Assembly (NCBI GenBank): GCA_020628375.1
Contig: JAHDFD010000006.1
Location: 60,100-124,099 of the forward strand
Origin: Chitinophagales bacterium
GTDB taxonomy: Bacteria > Bacteroidota > Bacteroidia > Chitinophagales > UBA2359
Reading direction: 5' to 3'
DNA length: 64,000 nt
Under the pieces are notes generated by a model, which searched no databases, was not told the origin of the DNA, and was given only the letters and a program-made list of their open reading frames with translations. Each line of letters begins with the position of its first letter. The stretch's first letter is position 1. This document shows, in pieces, positions 53,701 through 61,467 of this stretch. Made by a program: the position numbers and the translations under genes.

Positions 53701-54156
53701 TTAGTAAAAAGATTTGATGACGTGTAATACTATTCCCCAAACGACAAACTCATTTTCTTCTGTAATTTTAATTGGTGGATATTTATCATTTTCTGCAAGT
53801 AGCCAACAACAATCTTTCTCCACTTTAATGCGCTTTACCGTAAATTCTCCATCGATAAAACAAACAGCTATTTTCCCATTCTGAGGTTCAAGACTTTTGT
53901 CTATTACCAATAAATCCCCATCTTCTATACCCACATCTTGCATAGAGTTTCCTTTTACTCTTCCGTAAAATGTACAAGCAGGATTTTTGATCAATTCTTT
54001 ATTCAGATCGATAGCAATATCGAGCATATCATTTGCCGGAGAAGGAAATCCGGCACTTATACCTTGTTCTACGACAGGTAATTCAAGCATAGTAGCAGTA
54101 TCGGCAGAATAGATTTCCAGCGTACCAGAGCTGTGAAGGTTTGTTAGGGCGATCAT
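53701..54156 (-). CDS. umuD: UmuD, SOS-type self-cleaving subunit of polymerase V
   Basis: This 151-residue protein is of the LexA/S24 peptidase fold. The self-cleavage site Ala35-Gly36 is in SAGFPSPAND. The catalytic serine is Ser71 in VKGNSMQDVGIEDGD, and the lysine is Lys108 in FTVKRIKV. Cleavage gives UmuD', which associates with UmuC to form polymerase V for lesion bypass. It is followed by umuC after 38 bases. The upstream 100 bases (54157-54257) are AT-rich and show no recognisable SOS box, although SOS boxes in this phylum are poorly defined. Confidence 0.94.
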   Translation of the reverse strand: MIALTNLHSSGTLEIYSADTATMLELPVVEQGISAGFPSPANDMLDIAIDLNKELIKNPACTFYGRVKGNSMQDVGIEDGDLLVIDKSLEPQNGKIAVCFIDGEFTVKRIKVEKDCCWLLAENDKYPPIKITEENEFVVWGIVLHVIKSFY

Positions 54157-54348
54157 AATTTTTACTTTCTTTCGCCACTAAATTATATAAATTTCATAAT
54201 ACAATTCTTTATATTTTAAAAAAACCAGAAAAATAGGTTCGGGAGGCTGACTCTGTAATGAAGGAGATCATTCAGTTAAAAAAGGTGATTATACAATTTA
54301 TGATTGCGGCAATGTCTGTTAGTCAGCAACACATCAGAGGATATAAAA

Positions 54349-54382
54349 AAAGCCACAACCTTAAAACTAAGGCTGCGGCTTT
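54349..54382 (-). terminator. Terminator after the second giant adhesin gene
   Basis: Read on the minus strand, AAAGCCGCAGCCTTA pairs with TAAGGTTGTGGCTTT (two G-U pairs) around a 4-base loop and ends in seven Ts. It lies 36 bases after the adhesin stop codon at 54419. Confidence 0.85.
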
Positions 54383-54418
54383 GAAAAGAGAGTGTGTGAA
54401 AACTCCGAAAAGTAGTAT

Positions 54419-57400
54419 TTATCGGCGTATTTCTATGAAACCTGTTTTTTGTGTTGAAACACCATCAAAGTCAGCTTCGATGATATAATAGTAGGTTCCA
54501 TTTGGTAAATCTGTATCAGCTTTGGTTTTAGCTCTCCACTGAGGTAAGATTCCATTGTTAGTTTCCTGCGTATATACTTCACGACCGAGGTTATCAAATA
54601 CTTTAAAGCTTGTGCTGTTTGGTTTACATTCAGCAAATACTTTATCTAAATCAACTTCGTCGTTAATACCATCACCATTCGGTGTAAGGGCATTCGGCAT
54701 TCTCAATGAAACTCCATCATCATGAACACATGGTACGTGTGCATCAACTGTTACAGTTACTATTGCTTCATCGCAATCATCGCCACAACATAACTCATAA
54801 GTAAGTGCAAAGCTTCCTGTACCTCCCAATTCCGGAATATAGATCAATCCTCCACCTGCAACTAGAACAACTCCAACTTCAGGGTGATCTGTAACCGTAA
54901 TCATTGGCATATCACAATTGAAATTATCGTTAGAAAGAATATCAATATTCACACTTTGGTTATCAACTGTTTCAATATGATCGTCGTTTGCTTCGATCGT
55001 AGGAACCGGAGTTCCTGTACAGTTACAGTTACCATCTTCAACATCATTGATTGTTTGGTCATTTCCATCATCACAAGCAGTTCCGGCAGGTTCACATAGA
55101 TTATCACAATCTGCACTTACAGTTATATAAACGGTAGTAACAGCAACATCACCTGCCTCATTTTCAGCAGTAACGATCACTTCATCAGTACCAATATAGC
55201 CAGGAAGTGGCATGTAGTGGAAACACTCATCACTAATAATTGTACCTGAACAACCATATAACGAATGTAAATCTGTGATCTGATAATCGATAGAGATAGT
55301 ATAACCTTCTTCAAACTCGCAGAAGAAAGGACAAATGATAATTGGTTCGATCGGTGAAGTACAGTAATCTTCTGGTTGATTCTGACAATCTAAAACTACC
55401 ACTGTAACAGTTGCCGTTGAACTCAATCCATCTTCATCGGTAATGGTATAAGTAAAGGTATCTGTACCTGTAAAATCAGGATTAGGTGTGTAAACAAATT
55501 CTCCATCTACTAGAGTTACAGTACCATTAGCTGGTTGAGTATAATCTGTAATTGTAAATGATTCACCTTCTGGCTCACTATCATTGTCAAGCACAGAAAT
55601 GGTTACTGATGTTCCACCTTCGGTAGTTGCGCTATCATCAACCGCTACTGGTGGCAGATCTGGTTCTGTTACAGTAACCGTTACAGTTGTTGTATCCTGA
55701 CCACCATTACCATCACACACAGTATAAGTGAAAGTATCAGTACCTTCAAAATCATCAGCAGGTGTATAAACTAATTCACCATCAACCAATTCTACCATTC
55801 CATTACTACCTTGAGTAAATTCACAAATGGTTAAGTCATCACCATCAGGATCAGTATCATTCGATAATACATCGATAGTTACAGAATCTCCAGATTGTGT
55901 TTCAGCTGAATCAGGATTACCCGTAGGTGAAACGTTAATACCACAATAACTTACTTCAACATCTATGGTTACATTATAGCAGTAATCTCCATCCGAAACG
56001 GTTAAAGTTACCTGATCGAAACCAACGTCCTCCATTCCCGGAATCGGTGTATAGCTCAAACATCCATTATCTGTTGGCTGAACATAGCAATCATTTACAG
56101 AATGTGCATTGGTAATTTCTGCATTTGCTCCGTCTAATGGTCCACATTCATCGAAACAAATAACCGTTTCTGTTAATGGTAAAGTACAAATAGCAATATC
56201 ACATGCTACCGGACTTTCACAAGGATCACAACCAATAATTACATCAACAATGATATGTACACATTGTCCGCTAGCACCTACTGCAAGGAAATCAACATAA
56301 TCAGCACCAATGAATTCCATACCCGGAAGTGGTGTGTATAAGAAACATCCATTAGGAAGTTGTGTTAGTGTACAATTATAAAGTGTGAAATAGCTTTCAA
56401 CTGTATAAGGACCATCATCCCCGAAATCAACACAAATTTCAACCGGAGTCATAGGGTTGGTACAAATTTCTTCTGAAGGAAGTTCGATTGGGTTTGAACA
56501 ATCTGTTACAACAACCGCAATATAACCTGCATCAATACTGAAGTCATTAGAATTTCCAACGCTAACAGCTACCTGACCATTTGCATCTACATCACTATCT
56601 AAAGCATCATCACCACCAACATTCTGTGAAGCAAAACCATTCGTTCCATCAACATCTGTTGGGAATTGTAAAATATAATCACCATAAGCAGGAACGTTGA
56701 AAGCATACATTCCATCTTCATTCGTTGTTGCTGTTGTTAAAACATTTCCATTTGAATCAAGTAGCGTAACAACAACTCCGGCAAGTGGTGTGTCTCCTTC
56801 ATCCTGAATACCATTTCCATTGGTATCGATAAACACATAATCACCAATCACTACAGAATCGTCAGCAGGATTTAATGGATCACCACCATTCTGACATTCT
56901 TCTAAGTTTGAAGAACCACCATTATCACAATCAGCCATTGCCAACATACTTGTTGGATTTGCTAATACATATTCACATAAAGATGCAGAAGTCCAGTTAT
57001 CTTCATCGCAATCATCAGATGGGCTGAAAGGATTTCCACCATTCTGACATTCTGTTAAGTTATTAGCTCCACCGCCATCGCAATCAGCCATTGCTAATTC
57101 GCTGTCAGGGTTCGCTAATATATACTCACAGAATTCTGCTGAAGTAAAGGCATCCATATCACAAGTTGGTATCTCAGCAGTATAACCAGCGTTCAATCCT
57201 GATTGATCTGTATTACCTACACTAATTGTGATCTGTCCACTACCATTAGTATCGCTATCTATATTTTCATCATCACCAACATCAGGCGTAGTAAAGCCAT
57301 CAGTTCCATCTAAATCGGTTGGGAACTGAATTGTGTAGTCTCCATAAGCAGGAACAGTGAAAGTATAATTTCCATTTTCATCTGTTGTAGTTGAACCAAT

Positions 57401-60400
57401 TACATTTCCATTCTCATCAGAAATGTTTACTGTAATTCCAGACAAAATGGTATCACCATCGTCTAAAATACCGTTTCCATTTTCATCGATAAATGCTGTA
57501 CCTGAAACGGTTACAGAATCATCACCCGGCTCTAATGGATTTCCTCCATTTTCACATTCTTCTAAGTTTGAAGAACCACCATTATCACAATCAGCCATTG
57601 CCAACATACTTGTTGGGTTTGCTAATACATATTCACATAAAGACTCCGGAGTCCAGTTCGCTTCGTTACAATCATCTGATGGATCAAAAGGATTACCACC
57701 ATTTTCACATTCCGTTAAGTTATTAGCTCCTGCATTATCACAATCACCAAGTGCTAATTCACTCGTAGGATTTTCAAGTACATATTCACAGAATTCTTCT
57801 GGTGTAAATTCGCTTACATCACAAGTTGGCACTTCAGCAACATAACCCGCATTCAAACCTGTTTCGTCTGAATTGCCAACACTAATTGTAATCTGCCCAC
57901 TTCCATTAGTATCACTATCTATACTTTCGTCATCACCAACATCAGGCGTAGTAAAGCCATCTGTTCCATCTAAATCGGTTGGGAACTGAATTGTGTAGTC
58001 TCCATAAGCAGGAACAGTGAAAGTATAATTTCCATTTTCATCTGTTGTAGTTGAACCAATTACATTTCCATTCTCATCAGAAATGTTTACTGTAATTCCA
58101 GACAAAATGGTATCACCATCGTCTAAAATACCGTTTCCATTTTCATCGATAAATGCTGTACCTGAAACGGTTACAGAATCATCACCCGGCTCTAATGGAT
58201 TTCCTCCATTTTCACATTCTTCTAAGTTTGAAGAACCACCATTATCACAATCAGCCATTGCCAACATACTTGTTGGGTTTGCTGATACATATTCACAAAG
58301 TGTTTCCGGTGTCCAGTTTGCTTCGTTACAATCATCAGATGGATCAAAAGGATTACCACCATTTTCACATTCAGTTAAATTGTTGGCTCCAGCCCCATCA
58401 CAATCACTCAAAGCAATATCGCTCGTTGGATTTGCAAGAACATAAGCACAGAATTCATCATAATTATCTCCTGCATCGGCACAACCTGGAATTGCAATTC
58501 CTGTTACCGTTGCATTATCTTCATCATCTTCACTTTGATCACCATCATCATTTCCTGGTGTACTATCTATATCGGTTTCATTGGCAGCACTTATTTCAGC
58601 TGAATTATTAAATACGCCATCACTTATTACTTGTACTGAAAGCACCAAAGTCTCACAGGCACCATTTGCAATTGATCCAATGTTCCATAATGCACTATTA
58701 GAATCATAGTCTCCGCTAGAAGCAGTAAAGCCTAATAAGGTTACATTACTTGGTAAGTTTTCAGCCACAACAACACCGCTTGCATCGTAAGTTAAGCCAT
58801 TTGCTGCATCATCGATATTACAAACTTCAATTGTATAATCGAAAATCAATCCTACATACAAATTACTTTCAGAAGCTGTTTTAGTCAATTCAAGATCAAC
58901 ACCTACAGCTTCTACAGAAGCATCATCACTGTTATTTGAAGTATCAGGATCTTGTGTATCAGAAGTTAATGTTGCTGAATTATTACACACTCCTAAACCA
59001 TTAACGTTAGTTGTTATTTCTAAAATCGCTGTTTGCCCATTATCTAGATTTCCAATTGACCACGATAAATCGTTCAAGTCAAAAGCACCAACCGTGGTTT
59101 CACTTTCAACAAATGTTAAGCAACTTGGAAAGTTATCACTAACCATTACATTTTCAGCATTGGCAGGTCCGTTATTGGTAACTGAAATTGTCCAGATTAC
59201 CTGATCACCTAAGTTAGCCGTACTTGCAGAACTCGATTTACTGATACTAAGGTCAGCAGCACATTGTACCGGAGCAGAAGTTACAGGTTCAGAAATTGTA
59301 GGAGAATAGCAATTATCAAAATCGGTACTACTACATCTTGCAACAACTGTAATCGGGCTATCAAGATTATACATCGGCATATTACTTGACCAAGAAGTTC
59401 CTCCATCTAAAGAGAATTCAATCATTGAACCTGCATCACAGGCAGAAATTATATTGATTCCCCCAGAACCATCAACACCACATACATTATTTTCCATTTC
59501 AATTACTGGTGTATTAGGCTCAATACAAGGACAAGAAGTATCAGGAGTCGTTGTAAATTCTAAAACATCACTGTAACAATTGCTGAAAGTCGTATCATTA
59601 CAACGAACAGATATTGTAGTTGGTACAGTTTCATCGTAAGCTATTGGTGCTGTTGTTGACCAATTATTTCCTCCATCAACAGAGAATTCGATCTGGTGAA
59701 TACCACAATCAGAATTTACTGCAATTGAACCCGGAGTTTTCGGATTACAACCATTATCAACAATGCTTATCACATCATCGGCAGGTGCCGGTGGAGCGCT
59801 ATCAATTTCCAGACATACATTTATATCGAATGGTTGACAAAGTGCATTCAAATCATTTGCACTAGGTGTATAATTATAATTGAAACACCCTTCCCCAGCC
59901 TGCTCATAAGTAAATGAATTATTACAACTGTTAAAGGTTCCGGCAGTATTTGAAATAACTGACCAGGTTCCGGCACAGATAAACTCACATGGTAAGAAAT
60001 CTATCAGGAAGAAAGTTTCCCCTAATTCAACACAAAAGGTATAATCATCTTCAAAAGATTCAAATAGTGGACAACACTCCGTTGAAAGTGCCAATGCTTT
60101 TGATTCTACGTTTTCAACATTATTCGCCGGATCACCTCCAACAGGTCCAACAGCAGTTCCTCTTTCTGATAGATCGAGATTCCAACTATAAACACAATCT
60201 TCAACACTTGAGAAAGTTGATGAATAAATACAATTACAAGTTTCAGAGTATGTTAGACTTACAGTACCATACCATCCACCATCACCATCTACGGTATCTA
60301 ATGTAGTTTGGTTCAATAAAGTACCAGTACTACTGTAGTGAAGAATTTGTGCTGCTCCACCAAATCCTTGCGAAACTACCATATAAACATCTTCGTTTGG

Positions 60401-61153
60401 TGCTACAGTTATACCATAAGGACTTAAGCCATTATCAATAGGATTGCCTGTAGTTCCACAAAATTTAGGCTGAACACAGTCTGTAAATAATGTTGGGTCT
60501 TCAGGGTCAAATTGATAGATACATCCTTCTCCATCACCACCGTAAACGTAGTAGGTATCGGTAAGGTGATCTCTGTAAAAGCTCCATGCTGCATTTACAC
60601 CATTTCCATTCGCATCTGGAGCAAAACAAACCGCACCGATATAATCACCGGTACATAAGTTAAAGGCATGGATGTTATCACCGTCATACGTTCCGGTACC
60701 ACTTGAGTTTGAAAACACTATATTTCCTGAACTAAATAAATTGAAAGGACCTATTTCTGGGATATAGAAATCTGTTGTTGGTAAAATATTACCATCACAA
60801 TCCAACTTTCTTATACCACACGCTCCTTCTCCACAATTCCAGTTTTCACCTATATAAAGGTAACCATTCAAGTCAGTTCCAAGTCCATGGGGTTTTGCCA
60901 TTTCACTAACATTCCCATTCGGATACCAGGGTCCCTGAGGATTCACCTCAAATAATGAACCGTCTTCATTAACAAGGAATTTTCTTACCTGTCCTCCTTT
61001 GGTAGGCTCATTAATGTAAACATATTCAGCACAAGCACAATTCTCCTGTGCATTAACTGAATTATCATTCCATAAAAAAATCAGGGCAAAGAATAGAAGT
61101 TTTAGCTGGACAAAATGTGTCCATTTTAGTTTCATGTAGAAGTTTTCCATCAT
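54419..61153 (-). CDS. Large T9SS type B adhesin with propeller head, 2244 residues
   Basis: The signal peptide ends near residue 36 (NSVNAQ); ATG at 61135 is an alternative start. Domains in order: propeller-like head with paired cysteines (37-365); two Cys-rich repeats with IEFSxDGGxxWSxxxP (480-635); two DUF11 (633-890); three tandem units of a TSP3-like motif (NPTSMLAMADCDNGG) plus an SdrD-like domain FIDENGNGILDDGD (890-1545); two PLPG modules (1550-1735); two Ig-like Big_9-type repeats (1745-1920); a third PLPG module (1920-2017) and CDDGNDQT segment; a further Ig-like domain; type B sorting domain (2146-2244: NALTPNGDGINDEVDL, VFDNLGREVY, LPNGTYYYIIEAD). It is expected to be exported by T9SS and bound to the surface. 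It is closely related to its upstream neighbour. Confidence 0.92.
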   Translation of the reverse strand: MMENFYMKLKWTHFVQLKLLFFALIFLWNDNSVNAQENCACAEYVYINEPTKGGQVRKFLVNEDGSLFEVNPQGPWYPNGNVSEMAKPHGLGTDLNGYLYIGENWNCGEGACGIRKLDCDGNILPTTDFYIPEIGPFNLFSSGNIVFSNSSGTGTYDGDNIHAFNLCTGDYIGAVCFAPDANGNGVNAAWSFYRDHLTDTYYVYGGDGEGCIYQFDPEDPTLFTDCVQPKFCGTTGNPIDNGLSPYGITVAPNEDVYMVVSQGFGGAAQILHYSSTGTLLNQTTLDTVDGDGGWYGTVSLTYSETCNCIYSSTFSSVEDCVYSWNLDLSERGTAVGPVGGDPANNVENVESKALALSTECCPLFESFEDDYTFCVELGETFFLIDFLPCEFICAGTWSVISNTAGTFNSCNNSFTYEQAGEGCFNYNYTPSANDLNALCQPFDINVCLEIDSAPPAPADDVISIVDNGCNPKTPGSIAVNSDCGIHQIEFSVDGGNNWSTTAPIAYDETVPTTISVRCNDTTFSNCYSDVLEFTTTPDTSCPCIEPNTPVIEMENNVCGVDGSGGINIISACDAGSMIEFSLDGGTSWSSNMPMYNLDSPITVVARCSSTDFDNCYSPTISEPVTSAPVQCAADLSISKSSSASTANLGDQVIWTISVTNNGPANAENVMVSDNFPSCLTFVESETTVGAFDLNDLSWSIGNLDNGQTAILEITTNVNGLGVCNNSATLTSDTQDPDTSNNSDDASVEAVGVDLELTKTASESNLYVGLIFDYTIEVCNIDDAANGLTYDASGVVVAENLPSNVTLLGFTASSGDYDSNSALWNIGSIANGACETLVLSVQVISDGVFNNSAEISAANETDIDSTPGNDDGDQSEDDEDNATVTGIAIPGCADAGDNYDEFCAYVLANPTSDIALSDCDGAGANNLTECENGGNPFDPSDDCNEANWTPETLCEYVSANPTSMLAMADCDNGGSSNLEECENGGNPLEPGDDSVTVSGTAFIDENGNGILDDGDTILSGITVNISDENGNVIGSTTTDENGNYTFTVPAYGDYTIQFPTDLDGTDGFTTPDVGDDESIDSDTNGSGQITISVGNSDETGLNAGYVAEVPTCDVSEFTPEEFCEYVLENPTSELALGDCDNAGANNLTECENGGNPFDPSDDCNEANWTPESLCEYVLANPTSMLAMADCDNGGSSNLEECENGGNPLEPGDDSVTVSGTAFIDENGNGILDDGDTILSGITVNISDENGNVIGSTTTDENGNYTFTVPAYGDYTIQFPTDLDGTDGFTTPDVGDDENIDSDTNGSGQITISVGNTDQSGLNAGYTAEIPTCDMDAFTSAEFCEYILANPDSELAMADCDGGGANNLTECQNGGNPFSPSDDCDEDNWTSASLCEYVLANPTSMLAMADCDNGGSSNLEECQNGGDPLNPADDSVVIGDYVFIDTNGNGIQDEGDTPLAGVVVTLLDSNGNVLTTATTNEDGMYAFNVPAYGDYILQFPTDVDGTNGFASQNVGGDDALDSDVDANGQVAVSVGNSNDFSIDAGYIAVVVTDCSNPIELPSEEICTNPMTPVEICVDFGDDGPYTVESYFTLYNCTLTQLPNGCFLYTPLPGMEFIGADYVDFLAVGASGQCVHIIVDVIIGCDPCESPVACDIAICTLPLTETVICFDECGPLDGANAEITNAHSVNDCYVQPTDNGCLSYTPIPGMEDVGFDQVTLTVSDGDYCYNVTIDVEVSYCGINVSPTGNPDSAETQSGDSVTIDVLSNDTDPDGDDLTICEFTQGSNGMVELVDGELVYTPADDFEGTDTFTYTVCDGNGGQDTTTVTVTVTEPDLPPVAVDDSATTEGGTSVTISVLDNDSEPEGESFTITDYTQPANGTVTLVDGEFVYTPNPDFTGTDTFTYTITDEDGLSSTATVTVVVLDCQNQPEDYCTSPIEPIIICPFFCEFEEGYTISIDYQITDLHSLYGCSGTIISDECFHYMPLPGYIGTDEVIVTAENEAGDVAVTTVYITVSADCDNLCEPAGTACDDGNDQTINDVEDGNCNCTGTPVPTIEANDDHIETVDNQSVNIDILSNDNFNCDMPMITVTDHPEVGVVLVAGGGLIYIPELGGTGSFALTYELCCGDDCDEAIVTVTVDAHVPCVHDDGVSLRMPNALTPNGDGINDEVDLDKVFAECKPNSTSFKVFDNLGREVYTQETNNGILPQWRAKTKADTDLPNGTYYYIIEADFDGVSTQKTGFIEIRR
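57241..58500 (-). repeat. Two tandem 660-base coding repeats with a 321-base identical block
   Basis: Within the second adhesin, the units near 57181-57840 and 57841-58500 are direct repeats with a period of exactly 660 bases. They are base-for-base identical between 57303-57623 and 57963-58283, and nearly identical just outside. Each encodes an SdrD-like domain plus TSP3-like motifs. A third, diverged unit lies at about 56520-57180. The identity indicates recent duplication or ongoing gene conversion. Confidence 0.9.
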
Positions 61154-61401
61154 GTTTAGAATTTAAGAGAACATAAAATTTATTCAACTTTATACGTTAA
61201 ATTGATAGAGCGTTTGTATAAAATTTTGGGTACACTTACCCCTTAAAATTGTAAATCAATTATCATACCAACAAATACCATTATTTATAAAACACTGTTT
61301 TTCAGTACATTAATTTTAAAAACATTTTTCTTGTAACAAAATTAGCTATTAGCGTGTGTACAAAATTTTATTCGTTGTTTATCTTATAAAACATACAAAA
61401 A
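61154..61401. other. Non-coding leader region between the second and third adhesins
   Basis: This AT-rich gap of about 310 bases (with the terminator) lies between two same-strand adhesin genes. Besides the terminator and the predicted promoter, it contains GTATAAAATTTTGGGTAC and GTGTACAAAATTTTA, related motifs that face each other. Nothing else is recognisable, and no open reading frame has a plausible start. Confidence 0.5.
61337..61364 (-). promoter_or_regulatory. Predicted Bacteroidota-type promoter of the second adhesin gene
   Basis: On the minus strand TTTG (61364-61361) is followed, after 16 bases, by TAATTTTG (61344-61337), a TAnnTTTG match. The start codon is about 180 bases downstream, which implies a long leader. 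Confidence 0.45.
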
Positions 61402-61431
61402 AAAGCCGCAGCTCGAACGAGCTGCGGCTTT
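61402..61431 (-). terminator. Strong intrinsic terminator after the third adhesin gene
   Basis: A perfect 14-base-pair GC-rich stem, AAAGCCGCAGCTCG with CGAGCTGCGGCTTT, has a tight loop and is followed on the minus strand by a run of Ts. It lies 37 bases after the stop codon at 61468. Confidence 0.93.
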
Positions 61432-61467
61432 GAATTATTAGAATTACATCAATTCCACTAGGTTAAT

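Noticed and set aside
53662..53740. A longer umuC beginning at a TTG inside umuD
   Set aside because: The extra 26 residues have no counterpart in UmuC proteins; the GTG at 53662 starts exactly at the conserved YALVDCNNFYASCE.
54157..54257. A LexA/SOS box upstream of umuD
   Set aside because: No CTGT-N8-ACAG or similar inverted motif was found, and the SOS box consensus for this lineage is unknown to me.
54258..54488. A 76-codon plus-strand frame between umuD and the second adhesin
   Set aside because: It overlaps the adhesin terminator and the adhesin 3' end, has no ribosome-binding site, and its product is a basic low-complexity peptide.
57423..58611. Open reading frames of 77-152 codons on the plus strand opposite the adhesin repeats
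   Set aside because: They mirror the repetitive adhesin coding strand, repeat with it, and have low-complexity His/Leu/Ser-rich products without start signals.
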